From NCBI RefSeq assembly GCF_024171695.1, contig NZ_JAMTCF010000004.1, positions 186,001 through 250,000 on the forward strand: a stretch of 64,000 bases of DNA. The letters run 5' to 3'. This stretch comes from Actinosynnema pretiosum. GTDB taxonomy: Bacteria; Actinomycetota; Actinomycetes; Mycobacteriales; Pseudonocardiaceae. Shown here piece by piece: positions 1 to 9,112 of this stretch. Every line of letters begins with the position of its first letter. The stretch's first letter is position 1. Made by a program: the position numbers and the translations under genes. The notes beneath the pieces are model-generated. The model saw only the letters and a list, made by a program, of their open reading frames with translations, ran no database searches and was not told the DNA's origin.

Positions 1-1
1 C

Positions 2-1864
2 ACGAGCGGGATCGTCTACCCGCTGGCCGTGGTCGAGCTGTCCAAGCACTACCGGTTCCGCTCGCTCGGCGGGGCCTCGGCCGGGGCGATCGGGGCCTCG
101 TTCGCGGCGGCGGCCGAGCGGGGGCGCGACAGCGGCGGGTTCGACCGGCTCGCCGACACGGTCTCCTGGTTCGCGGCCGGGCAGCAGCGGCTCGCCCAGC
201 TGTTCCAGCCGACCAGGGCCACCCGCAAGCTCTACCGGCTGGTCACCGCGACCATGCAGAGCCGGGAGACCACCGGGCGCAGCGCGGCGGTGTCCCTGGT
301 GTTCGCGCTGCTGGGCGCGATCGGCCTGCGGGCCAAGGCCGCGCTCGCGGCGGCGCTGCTGGTGTGGCTGGCCGGGCCGACCCTGTGGTTCGGCGCGGTC
401 GCCTGGCCCGGCTTCCCGACCTGGGGGCTGGCGGCGGTCGTCGTGGCGGCCGTGATCGCGGTGCCGTGGGTGGCGGCGAAGGCGCTGCCCGCCGGGCGCG
501 GACCCCTGCCCGCCCGGATCGGGCTGCTGCTGGTCGCGGCCGTCCCGCTCTACCCGATCGTCCCCCGGCTGCGCGTCGACTGGGCGGTGCTGGCGTCGGC
601 GGCCACCGCCGGGGTGGTGTGGCTGGTGCTCGGCTTCGGGCTGGCCAGCGCGGTCGTCCTGATCTACGCGGGCGGCGTGCGCCGGTTCGTGCGTGAGCGG
701 GCCGTGTCCACCGGCTTCGGCCTGGTGCCCGGCACCGGCGGTTACCGGTCGAGCTGGTGGGACCGCCGGTGCGGGATGCCGAAGTCCACCGGCGTCCCGC
801 CGCTGAGCGACTGGCTCGCCGACTCCCTCGACCACCTCTCGGGCGTGCGCGGGCTGCGCTTCTCCGACCTGACCACGAACCTGGTGCTGATGAGCACCGA
901 CGTGTCCGAGGGGCGCCCGTGCAGGCTGCCGTTCACCTCGGACGACCGGTGGCTGTTCTGCGCCGACTGCCTCGCGGGGGTGCTGCCCGCGCGGGTGGTC
1001 GACCTGCTCGGCGACGAGGGCGCGGGCGACGCGCGCTGCCCGCTGCACCCGGCCACCGCGCTGCGCGTGCTGCCCGCCGACCTGCCGGTGGCGCTCGCGG
1101 TGCGGATGAGCATGCCGATGCCCGGCCTGATCTCGGCGGTGCCGCTGGTGCGCGCCGAACCGGAGCCGAGGGTGCACTGGTTCTCGGACGGCGGCATCAC
1201 CAGCAACTTCCCCATCCACTTCTTCGACACCCTGCTGCCCCGCTGGCCCACGTTCGGGCTCACCCTGCAGGGCTACCCGGCGCCCGGCGCGCCGGACGTG
1301 TGGCTGCCCGAGCAGGACGCCTCCGAGGACGGCAAGCCGTGGCGGGCGGTCACCGGGGCGGTCGGGTTCGCGCAGGCGATCCTGGACACCGCGCTCGGCT
1401 GGCGGGACGCGATGCAGTCGGCGCTGCCGGGCTTCCGGGGGCGGATCGCGCACGTGCGGCTGCGCGGCGGCGAGGGCGGCACGAACCTGTTCATGCGGCC
1501 GGAGACGATCAGGGCGCTGGCCGAGCGCGGCCGGGTGGCGGGCGAGCTGCTGCGCACCCGGTTCACCCAGGAGCACGGGGAGCGGACCGCGCGGTACCGG
1601 TGGATCCGGATGCGGATCGCCATGCGCGAGTACCAGGAGCTGGCCAGGCAGGCGCGCGAGCGCGGCGAGCAGTACCGGGAGCTGGCGGAGGACTACCAGG
1701 TGCCGGAGGAGCTCAAGTCCTGGTTCGCCGACCCGCCCGCCGGGGCCGACCCGTTCTCGGCCGACGTGCGGCTGACCCTCGACCAGCTCGGCGGCCTGGT
1801 GCCCGGCCCGTTCGACGGGGCGCCGCCGGTGAACCCCGACCTGCGGCTCAACCCGGCCGAGTGA
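2..1864 (+). CDS. Patatin-like phospholipase with embedded membrane segments (5' partial)
   Basis: The reading frame is open to the window edge, so the true start lies upstream; the GTG at 29 falls inside conserved patatin sequence. The nucleophile elbow GGASAG (Ser codon near 77) and the distal catalytic motif SDGG (near 1188) form the Ser-Asp dyad expected of patatin-type acyl hydrolases. Between them, roughly nt 290-690, lie about five hydrophobic stretches that look like membrane helices inserted into the hydrolase domain. A C-terminal region of about 180 residues is charged and Arg-rich. Likely role: membrane-associated lipid acyl hydrolase. Substrate is unknown. The oxyanion Gly-rich loop expected before the visible start cannot be seen. 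Confidence 0.8.
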   Translation, partial: TSGIVYPLAVVELSKHYRFRSLGGASAGAIGASFAAAAERGRDSGGFDRLADTVSWFAAGQQRLAQLFQPTRATRKLYRLVTATMQSRETTGRSAAVSLVFALLGAIGLRAKAALAAALLVWLAGPTLWFGAVAWPGFPTWGLAAVVVAAVIAVPWVAAKALPAGRGPLPARIGLLLVAAVPLYPIVPRLRVDWAVLASAATAGVVWLVLGFGLASAVVLIYAGGVRRFVRERAVSTGFGLVPGTGGYRSSWWDRRCGMPKSTGVPPLSDWLADSLDHLSGVRGLRFSDLTTNLVLMSTDVSEGRPCRLPFTSDDRWLFCADCLAGVLPARVVDLLGDEGAGDARCPLHPATALRVLPADLPVALAVRMSMPMPGLISAVPLVRAEPEPRVHWFSDGGITSNFPIHFFDTLLPRWPTFGLTLQGYPAPGAPDVWLPEQDASEDGKPWRAVTGAVGFAQAILDTALGWRDAMQSALPGFRGRIAHVRLRGGEGGTNLFMRPETIRALAERGRVAGELLRTRFTQEHGERTARYRWIRMRIAMREYQELARQARERGEQYRELAEDYQVPEELKSWFADPPAGADPFSADVRLTLDQLGGLVPGPFDGAPPVNPDLRLNPAE

Positions 1865-1914
1865 CCAGACGGGGCGATCTGACTGGGTGACCTGACCGGG
1901 TGACCGGTCCGGGC

Positions 1915-1942
1915 GGGGCGTCCGGCGCGCACCGGACGCCCC
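1915..1942. terminator. Bidirectional hairpin terminator
   Basis: A perfect 11-bp stem (GGGGCGTCCGG pairing with CCGGACGCCCC) around a 6-nt loop sits between two convergent genes. There is no T tract, as is usual in high-GC actinobacteria. Confidence 0.6.
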
Positions 1943-1965
1943 AGCCGGTCCAGGTCCGGCGGGCC

Positions 1966-2766
1966 TCAGACCTTGCGGCCCACGCCCACGTACGCGCTGG
2001 TGTAGGCGTCGTCCGAGTCGCGCCGCCACTCCGACAGCGGCACCACGCCCGGCTCGACCACCTCGAAGCCGTCGAACAGCTTGGCCACCTCGGCCCGGTT
2101 GCGGAAGATCAGCGGGCTCTCGGTGCGCTTGTACACGTCCTGCACGCGCGCGGTGTCCTGCTCGGCGTCGACCTGCACGCCCTCGACGGTCGCGTGCGAG
2201 ATCGCCAGGAAGCTGCCGGGGACCAGCGCGTCCCGGTACGCCGCGATCGCGCCGTGCGGGTCGTCGTCGTCCGGCACGAAGTGCAGCACCGCGACCATCA
2301 GCACGCCGATCGGCCGGTCGAAGTCGAGCAGCCGCCGCACGTCCTCGTTCTCCAGCACGGACGCCGGGTCGCGCAGGTCGGCCTGGATGGCGGTGGCCAG
2401 CGGGTTCGCCGACAGGATCGCGGTGCTGTGCGCGACCGCGACGGGCTCGACGTCCACGTAGACCACGCGCGCGGCCGGGTTCGCGGCCTGGGCGATCTCG
2501 TGCACGTTGCCCACGGTCGGGATGCCCGAGCCCAGGTCGAGGAACTGGTCGATCCCCTGGTCCAGCAGGTAGCGCACCGAGCGCCGCAGGAACGTCCGCA
2601 GCGAGCGCGCCGCCCCGGACATGCCGGGGAAGACCTGCTCCACCGCCTTGGCCGCCTCCCGGTCCACGGCGAAGTTGTGCGACCCGCCCAGGTAGTAGTC
2701 GTACATCCGGGCCGTGCTCGGTCGGTCCAGGTCCACCGACGCGGGGACCCAGCTCGCCTGCTCCAT
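1966..2766 (-). CDS. SAM-dependent methyltransferase, DUF574 (Methyltransf_19) family
   Basis: This 266-residue protein has the family opening (SARMYDYYLGGSHNFAVDRE-like) and the SAM-site segment FLDLGSGIPTVGNVHE at about residues 96-111, followed by YVDVEP. These features match the actinobacterial DUF574 methyltransferases, which are numerous in actinomycetes and mostly lack an assigned substrate. The ATG is preceded by an AGGAGA ribosome site 6-7 nt away. It is divergent from lon with a 170-nt shared intergenic region, so its promoter lies close to the lon HAIR element. Methyl acceptor unknown. Confidence 0.85.
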   Translation of the reverse strand: MEQASWVPASVDLDRPSTARMYDYYLGGSHNFAVDREAAKAVEQVFPGMSGAARSLRTFLRRSVRYLLDQGIDQFLDLGSGIPTVGNVHEIAQAANPAARVVYVDVEPVAVAHSTAILSANPLATAIQADLRDPASVLENEDVRRLLDFDRPIGVLMVAVLHFVPDDDDPHGAIAAYRDALVPGSFLAISHATVEGVQVDAEQDTARVQDVYKRTESPLIFRNRAEVAKLFDGFEVVEPGVVPLSEWRRDSDDAYTSAYVGVGRKV

Positions 2767-2901
2767 AAAGCCTTCTCCTCTTGACCGGGTGGAACCGCCG
2801 ATCGTGTCGAACCCCGGACGCCGCGCACAACCCCCGAGCGCGGAACTCCTCGGTCTCGCTCTGGGCGAACAGAACTCGGAAACAACCGGGGACTCAACTC
2901 G

Positions 2902-2922
2902 GTTGAGCCTGGCAGACTCAAC
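2902..2922 (+). promoter_or_regulatory. HAIR-like operator (predicted HspR site) upstream of lon
   Basis: GTTGAGC-N7-ACTCAAC matches the actinobacterial HAIR consensus CTTGAGT-N7-ACTCAAG in the inner positions of both arms with the right spacer. A second overlapping dyad (CTCAAC-TCG-GTTGAG, 2893-2907) shares its right arm, giving three alternating half-sites. It ends 14 nt before the lon ATG. HspR control of lon is known in Streptomyces; here it is inferred from the site alone. Confidence 0.75.
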
Positions 2923-2936
2923 TCTGGAGGCTTCGC

Positions 2937-5294
2937 ATGGGTGACACGTTGGCGCTCCCGGTCCTGCCCCTCGACGACACCGTCGTGCTGCCGGGCATGG
3001 TCGTCCCGGTGCGCCTGACCGGTTCGGACGCGGGCGCCGAGGCGCGGGCCGCGGTCGAGGCGGCCACCTCGGCCGCCGGAGGGGTGAACGGCGCGCGGGT
3101 GCTCCTGGTTCCCCGCCTGGACGGCCGGTACGCCAAGGTCGGCGCGCTGGCCACGGTCGAGCAGGTCGGCAGGCTCGCGGGCGGCGAGCGCGCCGCCGTG
3201 CTGCGCGCGACCGAGCGGGTGCGCATCGGCACCGGCACCACCGGGCCCGGCGCGGCGCTGTGGGTGGAGGCCACCGTCGTCGAGGAGCCGCCGCCGGACG
3301 AGCGCGCCCACTCGCTGGCCCGCGACTACCGCGCGGTGGTGACCACGATCCTCCAGCAGCGCGGCGCCTGGCAGGTCGTGGACAGCGTCCGCCAGGTCGA
3401 CGGCCCGTCCGCGCTCGCCGACCTCGCCGGGTACGCGCCGTACTTGGAGAACGACCAGAAGGTCTGGCTGCTGGAGACCGGCGACGTCGGCGACCGCCTC
3501 GAACGGCTGCTGGAGTGGGGCCGGGCGCACCTGGCCGAGCTGGACGTCGCCGAGACCATCGCCAAGGACGTCAAGGAGGGCGTGGAGAAGCAGCAGCGGG
3601 AGTTCCTGCTGCGCCAGCAGCTCGCCGCCATCCGCAAGGAGCTGGCCGAGCTGGACGGCAAGCCCGCCACCGAGGAGCAGGACTACCGGGCCCGCGTCGA
3701 GGCCGCCGAGCTGCCGGAGAAGGTCCGGGAGGCGGCGCTGCGCGAGGTCGACAAGCTGGAGCGCACCTCCGAGCAGTCCCCCGAGGTCGGCTGGATCCGC
3801 ACCTGGCTCGACACCGTGCTCGACCTGCCGTGGGGCGAGCGCACCGAGGACGCCTACGACATCGCGGGCGCGCGGGCCGTGCTCGACGCCGACCACGCGG
3901 GCCTGGCCGACGTGAAGGAGCGCATCACCGAGTACCTGGCGGTGCGGCGCAGGCGCGCGGACCGGGGCATGGGCCTGGTCGGCGGCCGGGGCGGCGGCGC
4001 GGTGCTCGCCCTCGTCGGACCGCCCGGCGTCGGCAAGACCTCGCTCGGCGAGTCCGTCGCCCGCGCGATGGGCCGCAAGTTCGTCCGCGTCGCGCTCGGC
4101 GGCGTGCGCGACGAGGCGGAGATCCGGGGCCATCGGCGCACCTACGTCGGCGCGCTGCCGGGCCGCATCGCCCGCGCCGTCTCCGAGGCGGGCTCGATGA
4201 ACCCGGTCGTGCTGCTCGACGAGATCGACAAGGTCGGCGCCGACCACCGGGGCGACCCGACCGCCGCGCTGCTGGAGGTGCTGGACCCGGCGCAGAACCA
4301 CACGTTCCGGGACCACTACCTGGAGGTCGAGCTCGACCTGTCCGACGTGGTGTTCCTGGCCACCGCGAACGTGCTGGAGTCCATCCCAGGCCCGCTGCTC
4401 GACCGCATGGAGCTGGTGCGGCTCGACGGGTACACCGAGGACGAGAAGGTCACCATCGCCCGCGACCACCTGCTGCCCAGGCAGGTCGAGCGGGCCGGGT
4501 TGGAGCCCGGCGACGTGGAGGTCACCGGGGCCGCGCTGCGCAGGCTCGCGGGCGAGTACACCCGCGAGGCCGGGGTCCGGCAGCTGGAGCGCTCGCTCGC
4601 GCGGGTGCTGCGCAAGGTGACCGCCGGGGTCGCGCTGGACCGGGCCGAGCTGCCCGTCACCGTCGACGGCGGCGACCTGGAGGGCTACCTGAAGTCGCCG
4701 AAGTTCACCCCCGAGTCCGCCGAGCGCACCGCCGTGCCCGGCGTGGCCACCGGACTGGCGGTGACCGGCGCGGGCGGTGACGTGCTGTTCATCGAGGCCG
4801 CGCTCGCCGAACCCGGCACCGGGGCGTCCGGCGTGGTGCTCACCGGGCAGCTCGGCGAGGTGATGAAGGAGTCCGCGCAGATCGCCCTGTCCTACCTGCG
4901 GGCGCACGACGAGCGGGCCTCGGCGCTCGACGGGCGGGGTGTGCACGTGCACGTCCCGGCGGGCGCGGTGCCCAAGGACGGGCCGTCGGCGGGCATCACG
5001 ATGGTGTCGGCGCTCGCGTCGCTGCTGTCGGGGCGGCCGGTGCGCTCGGACGTGGCGATGACCGGCGAGGTGTCCCTCACCGGCCGGGTGCTGCCCATCG
5101 GCGGGGTGAAGCAGAAGCTGCTCGCCGCGCACCGGGCGGGCATCACGACCGTGCTGCTGCCCGCGCGCAACGGGCCGGACCTGGAGGAGGTGCCGCAGGA
5201 CGTGCGGGACGCGCTGACCGTGCACCTGGTCGCGGACGTCCGCGAGGTCCTGGAGCTGGCGCTGGAGCCCGAGGCGGTGGCCGCGGCGGCGTGA
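2937..5294 (+). CDS. lon: ATP-dependent protease La (Lon)
   Basis: 785 residues, normal for bacterial LonA. The N-terminal substrate-binding domain begins [21 protein letters not shown]. The AAA+ module has Walker A GPPGVGKT (about residues 361-368) and Walker [10 protein letters not shown]. The proteolytic domain carries [10 protein letters not shown] with the catalytic Ser near residue 683 and the catalytic Lys in GGVKQK near 726. Lon is a cytosolic homohexamer that degrades damaged and regulatory proteins. The ATG is set by GGAGG 6 nt upstream. The upstream HAIR site predicts heat-shock control by HspR, whose gene is not in this window. Confidence 0.97.
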   Translation: MGDTLALPVLPLDDTVVLPGMVVPVRLTGSDAGAEARAAVEAATSAAGGVNGARVLLVPRLDGRYAKVGALATVEQVGRLAGGERAAVLRATERVRIGTGTTGPGAALWVEATVVEEPPPDERAHSLARDYRAVVTTILQQRGAWQVVDSVRQVDGPSALADLAGYAPYLENDQKVWLLETGDVGDRLERLLEWGRAHLAELDVAETIAKDVKEGVEKQQREFLLRQQLAAIRKELAELDGKPATEEQDYRARVEAAELPEKVREAALREVDKLERTSEQSPEVGWIRTWLDTVLDLPWGERTEDAYDIAGARAVLDADHAGLADVKERITEYLAVRRRRADRGMGLVGGRGGGAVLALVGPPGVGKTSLGESVARAMGRKFVRVALGGVRDEAEIRGHRRTYVGALPGRIARAVSEAGSMNPVVLLDEIDKVGADHRGDPTAALLEVLDPAQNHTFRDHYLEVELDLSDVVFLATANVLESIPGPLLDRMELVRLDGYTEDEKVTIARDHLLPRQVERAGLEPGDVEVTGAALRRLAGEYTREAGVRQLERSLARVLRKVTAGVALDRAELPVTVDGGDLEGYLKSPKFTPESAERTAVPGVATGLAVTGAGGDVLFIEAALAEPGTGASGVVLTGQLGEVMKESAQIALSYLRAHDERASALDGRGVHVHVPAGAVPKDGPSAGITMVSALASLLSGRPVRSDVAMTGEVSLTGRVLPIGGVKQKLLAAHRAGITTVLLPARNGPDLEEVPQDVRDALTVHLVADVREVLELALEPEAVAAAA

Positions 5295-5358
5295 CCCCCG
5301 TGGCCGCTCCCGCGCGGGGGGCGGCCACGACCGGCGGCCCCGGCCGCCTGGACCGGCG

Positions 5359-5390
5359 GGGGGCCGGGTTCCGATCGGAACCCGGCCCCC
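5359..5390. terminator. Bidirectional terminator, perfect 32-bp palindrome
   Basis: The arms GGGGGCCGGGTTCCGA and TCGGAACCCGGCCCCC are exactly complementary with no loop bases. It lies between lon and the convergent acetyltransferase gene. No T tract follows. Confidence 0.6.
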
Positions 5391-5410
5391 GGTGGGAAGT
5401 CGTCCTGCCG

Positions 5411-6076
5411 CTAGCGGGGCTTGGGCCCCAGCAGCCCGTTCTCCTCGGCGATGTCGGCGAGCTGCTTGACCTTGCCCGCCATGATCTCGCGCACGTGCTC
5501 GGTGACCAGCTCGACGGGCCAGTCCCACCACGCCGCGCGCAGCAGCAGCTCGATCTTGTCGTCGGGGTAGCGCTGCCTCACGGCCTGCGCCGGGTTGCCC
5601 CCGACGACGGTGTACGGGGCGACGTTCGAGGTCACCACGGCGCCGGTCGCGATGATCGCGCCGTCGCCGATGGTCACGCCCGGCATGACGGTGGCGCCGC
5701 AGCCGAACCACACGTCGTTGCCCACGACCGTGTCGCCCTTGCTGGGCGCGGCGGCCATGATGTCGGCGGTCTTCTCCGCCCAGGCGCCGCCGAAGATCGT
5801 GAACGGGAACGTGGACGGGCCCTTGGTGAGGTGGTTCGCACCCGCCATGATGAACGTCGTGCCCGTGCCCAGAGCGCAGTACTTGCCGATGACCAGGCGT
5901 TCCGGTCCGTAGGAGTACAGCACGTTGCGGGTCTGGAACTCGGTCGCGCGCTCGGGGTCGTCGTAGTACGTGTAGTCGCCCACCTCGATGTTCGGTGCGT
6001 CGACCAGTGGCTTGAGCAGCACCACCCTCGGGTGATCGGCCATCGGGTGCAGCTGGTTCGGGTCGGGAACGGTCAC
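5411..6076 (-). CDS. Left-handed beta-helix acetyltransferase, Vat/CatB (xenobiotic) type
   Basis: 221 residues. The hexapeptide-repeat core is clear (IGKYCALGTG, VVGNDVWFGCGATVMPGVTIGDGAIIATGAVV), as are the loop MAGANHLTKGPSTFPFTIFGG and the NPAQAVRQRY segment typical of streptogramin/chloramphenicol O-acetyltransferases. It probably moves acetyl from acetyl-CoA to a hydroxylated xenobiotic; the substrate cannot be read from sequence. The chosen GTG overlaps the stop of the upstream hydrolase as GTGA, implying translational coupling; longer in-frame extensions run into that hydrolase. Possible self-resistance or detoxification role is inference. Confidence 0.88.
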   Translation of the reverse strand: MTVPDPNQLHPMADHPRVVLLKPLVDAPNIEVGDYTYYDDPERATEFQTRNVLYSYGPERLVIGKYCALGTGTTFIMAGANHLTKGPSTFPFTIFGGAWAEKTADIMAAAPSKGDTVVGNDVWFGCGATVMPGVTIGDGAIIATGAVVTSNVAPYTVVGGNPAQAVRQRYPDDKIELLLRAAWWDWPVELVTEHVREIMAGKVKQLADIAEENGLLGPKPR

Positions 6077-7014
6077 CGCCCGACCATACGTTCCAGGAAC
6101 GCGTCCACCTCGGCCAGTGCCCTCTCGCGCACCGGAGCGGCCGACAGGAACAGGTCGTGCATGCCCCCGTCCACCTGGACGAGCGACACGTCCCGGCCGA
6201 TCCTCGGGGCCCACCGGCGCATGTGCGCCACGTCCAGCACCGCGTCCGCCGTCATGGCCTCCGCCGACCACCGCCTGGCCTTCAGGTGGCTGCGCGCCGA
6301 GTGCAGCACCAGCACCGGGACCCGCACGTCCAGCCCCCGGTGCAGCCGCGCGTGCCCGACCCGCACCGCCCGCAACCACCCGGCGGTGACCGGGAACGCC
6401 TCGATCGGCTTCCACGCCGTGTCGAACTCCCACTCACCGTGGTGGTCCCGGTGGATGCTCTGCCCGTACACCGGCCCCAGCCCCGGCTTGAGCACCAGCT
6501 TCGGCGCGATCCGCCCCACCCCGCGCACCGCCGCCGTGCCGACCGTGCGCATCACCCACGGCTCGGCCAGGTCCAGCCACGGGCTGTTGAGCACCAGCGC
6601 GTCCAGCGCCCCGTCCCGGCGCCGCTCGTGCGCCCACAGGCTCGTCGTCAGCCCGCCCGTGGAGTGCCCGACCACCACCAGCCCCCGGTGCCCGTCCTCC
6701 TCGCGCACCACCCGCACGGCGGCGTCGAGCTCCTCGAAGTGCGTCGACAGGTCCGCGACGTAGTTCGCCACCTCGCCGGGGCGCAGCGCCCGCCCGTACC
6801 CGCGCAGGTCCAGCCCGTAGAAGTCGTACCCGAGCGCCGCGAAGTGCTCGGCCACGTGCCGCTGGAAGAAGTAGTCCGCGAACCCGTGCACGTACAGCAC
6901 GGCCCCGCGCTCGGCCGCCCCGTCGGCGCGCCTGCGCACCAGCGCCGCGCTCGCCTCCGAGCCCAGCGGCAGCGTCCTGACCTCGAACCCGTCGCCCAGC
7001 ACATCCGGTTCCAC
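6073..7014 (-). CDS. Alpha/beta hydrolase (S33/monoacylglycerol-lipase-like)
   Basis: 313 residues. The fold is marked by VLYVHGFADY near residue 40 (oxyanion strand) and the nucleophile elbow VVGHSTGG near residue 118. The acid sits in the VPVLVLHSARS region and the catalytic His in VDGGMHDLF near the C terminus. The sequence resembles serine aminopeptidase/lysophospholipase families, so an ester or lipid substrate is likely, but the substrate is not known. It starts at GTG 7014 and overlaps the following acetyltransferase by GTGA, so the two form an operon. Divergent from the M48 peptidase. Confidence 0.85.
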   Translation of the reverse strand: MEPDVLGDGFEVRTLPLGSEASAALVRRRADGAAERGAVLYVHGFADYFFQRHVAEHFAALGYDFYGLDLRGYGRALRPGEVANYVADLSTHFEELDAAVRVVREEDGHRGLVVVGHSTGGLTTSLWAHERRRDGALDALVLNSPWLDLAEPWVMRTVGTAAVRGVGRIAPKLVLKPGLGPVYGQSIHRDHHGEWEFDTAWKPIEAFPVTAGWLRAVRVGHARLHRGLDVRVPVLVLHSARSHLKARRWSAEAMTADAVLDVAHMRRWAPRIGRDVSLVQVDGGMHDLFLSAAPVRERALAEVDAFLERMVGR

Positions 7015-7082
7015 CCCGTCAGTGTGCCCGTGATTCCCCCGAACGGGGAGTAGGGGGAGGTGGGTCGTGGCACGCTGGGAGG

Positions 7083-8117
7083 ATGAGCGAAGAGATCGAG
7101 CGGTCGACCACCAGGGTCCGCTTCCCCGGCATCAGCCCCCGTGCCTACGAGCACCCGGTCGACCGGGGCGCGCTGGCGGTCCTGCGCGCGGTCCCCGGCA
7201 TCGGCCCGGTCCTCAAGTCCGTCGCGGGCGCCTTCACCGAGCGCGGCGAGCGCCTCGGCTACCTGGCGACCTCCATCCGGGTCGGCCCGAAGCAGTACCC
7301 GGCCCTCGACCGGCTGCGGCACGAGACGGCGGCCACCCTCGACCTCGACCCGGTCCCCGAGCTGTTCATCACCCGCGACCCGCAGCCGAACGCGATGGCG
7401 CTGGGCATCGACAAGCCGTTCATCGTGCTCACCACCGGCCTGGTCGACCTGCTCGACCACGACGGGCTGCGCTTCGCCATCGGCCACGAGATGGGCCACG
7501 TGCTCTCCGGCCACGCCCTCTACCGCACGATCCTCATGCGGCTGATGCAGCTCCAGCACAGCCTCGGCTGGATGCCCGCGGGCTACTGGGCGATCCGCGC
7601 CGTCATCGCCGCCCTGTGCGAGTGGTACCGCAAGACCGAGCTGAGCTGCGACCGGGCGGGCCTGCTGTGCGCCCAGGACCCGGCAGCCGCGCTGCGCGTG
7701 CACGTCGCCCTCGCGGGCGGCATGGACCTCACCCAGGTCGACACCGCCGAGTTCCTCAAGCAGGCCAAGGAGTACGAGCAGGTCGAGGACGTGCGCGACA
7801 GCGTCCTCAAGCTGATCCGCACCTGGCCGCTGACCCACCCGATGGCCGTGGTGCGCGCCGCCGAGCTCCAGCGCTGGGCCGCGAGCGAGGAGTACCGGGC
7901 GATCCTGTCCGGCGACTACCAGCGCCGCGAGGACGACCACGCGTCCAGCACGTTCACCGACGACCTCAAGGAGGCGGCCCGCTCCTACAAGTCCGACGCC
8001 GCCGACTCCGAGGACCCGCTGATGAAGGTCGTCAACGACCTCGGCGGGGTCGTCGCGGACGCGGCGGGCAAGGTCAGGGGCCGCTTCTCCGGCTTCGGCT
8101 CACCCTCCGGGAGCTGA
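7083..8117 (+). CDS. M48 family zinc metallopeptidase
   Basis: 344 residues with the zinc motif HEMGH at about residues 135-139 in FAIGHEMGHVLSGHALYR, and a downstream LSCDRAGLLC segment that supplies the third ligand in M48 enzymes. The region MALGIDKPFIVLTTGLVDLLD before the motif is also typical of the family. No strong signal peptide or membrane helix is visible apart from moderately hydrophobic stretches, so it may be cytosolic or peripheral, unlike HtpX. Role: general or quality-control proteolysis, inferred. GGGAGG abuts the ATG. Confidence 0.87.
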   Translation: MSEEIERSTTRVRFPGISPRAYEHPVDRGALAVLRAVPGIGPVLKSVAGAFTERGERLGYLATSIRVGPKQYPALDRLRHETAATLDLDPVPELFITRDPQPNAMALGIDKPFIVLTTGLVDLLDHDGLRFAIGHEMGHVLSGHALYRTILMRLMQLQHSLGWMPAGYWAIRAVIAALCEWYRKTELSCDRAGLLCAQDPAAALRVHVALAGGMDLTQVDTAEFLKQAKEYEQVEDVRDSVLKLIRTWPLTHPMAVVRAAELQRWAASEEYRAILSGDYQRREDDHASSTFTDDLKEAARSYKSDAADSEDPLMKVVNDLGGVVADAAGKVRGRFSGFGSPSGS

Positions 8118-8285
8118 TCGACAGCACGCGGCGCGACCCGGCGAGGCCTTCGTTGCGGCAGCCGGGTCGAGCCGCTGGTCCGACCAGGTCGTGTGCTCTT
8201 TTCGGCGCATCGACCTGCGCTATCAGGGCTAACCTCCTCGCGGGCGCTCAGACTCGGGCGCTCCCCACTATGCGGAGGAGGGGCG

Positions 8286-9029
8286 ATGAGGCTTGCCGTC
8301 TTGCTCAGCGTTCTCGCGGTGTTGTGCGGAGGGGGCGTCGCGACCGCGGCGGCGGAACCCAGAGTCGTCGGCGGGACGCGCGCGTCCATCGCCGAGCACC
8401 CGTGGGTCGTGTTCCTGGCGGGCACGACCGGGAGCCAGTTCTGCGGCGGGACGCTCGTCGCGCCGACCAAGGTGGTGACCGCCGCGCACTGCGTCGCGGG
8501 CACCGCCCCGGAGCGGCTGGTCGTCGTCGCGGGCCGCGAGGACAAGCGCACCCAGACGGGTGAGACGCTGCGGGTCGCCCGGATCTGGAAGCACCCGTTC
8601 TACTCGTCGGCCGAGCAGGGCAGCGACGTCGCCGTGCTCACCCTGGCCAGGCCCGTCGCGAACCGCGTGCTGCCGCTCGCCACCGCGAACCCCGCCCCCG
8701 GCACGGTCGCGAAGGTGCTCGGCTGGGGCCGCACCGCCGAGATCGGCGCCACCTCCCAGGTGCTGCTCGGCGCGCTCGTGCCGATCATGTCCGACCAGGA
8801 GTGCGTCGCCGACTACAGCCGGTTCGACCCGGCCGCCATGGTCTGCGCGGGCTACCCGCGCGGCGGCATCGACACCTGCCAGGGCGACTCCGGCGGGCCG
8901 CTGGTCGCGAACGGCGCGCTGGTCGGCGTCACCTCGTGGGGCGAGGGCTGCGCGCGGCCCGGCCAGCCCGGCGTGTACTCGCGGATCACCGCCTACCGCT
9001 CGCTGATCGAGCAGCAGCTCAAGAGCTGA
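8286..9029 (+). CDS. Secreted trypsin-like serine protease 1 (S1 family)
   Basis: 247 residues. A signal peptide (MRLAVLLSVLAVLCGGG...ATAAA) is followed almost directly by the mature N terminus RVVGGT, so any propeptide is very short. Triad: His in VVTAAHC, Asp in SDVAVLTL, Ser in QGDSGGP. The specificity-pocket region DTCQGDSGGP has Asp six residues before the Ser, consistent with cleavage after Arg/Lys. Paired cysteines FCGG/AHC, MVCAGY/DTC and GCARPGQPGVYSR are conserved. Start chosen at the ATG with AGGAGG upstream and a clean signal peptide. First of three S1 genes in 3.2 kb. Confidence 0.93.
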   Translation: MRLAVLLSVLAVLCGGGVATAAAEPRVVGGTRASIAEHPWVVFLAGTTGSQFCGGTLVAPTKVVTAAHCVAGTAPERLVVVAGREDKRTQTGETLRVARIWKHPFYSSAEQGSDVAVLTLARPVANRVLPLATANPAPGTVAKVLGWGRTAEIGATSQVLLGALVPIMSDQECVADYSRFDPAAMVCAGYPRGGIDTCQGDSGGPLVANGALVGVTSWGEGCARPGQPGVYSRITAYRSLIEQQLKS

Positions 9030-9112
9030 GCGCCGCACCGGCCGACCACACCCGATCACCCGACCGTGTGCCCGAGTTGTGCGGTCGCGGCGGCCGGGTT
9101 TGGTTGGCCGGT

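Noticed and set aside
2298-5711. 1137-residue open frame antisense to lon
   Set aside because: Low-complexity His/Arg/Ala translation, spans lon and two gene boundaries, no start signal or motif.
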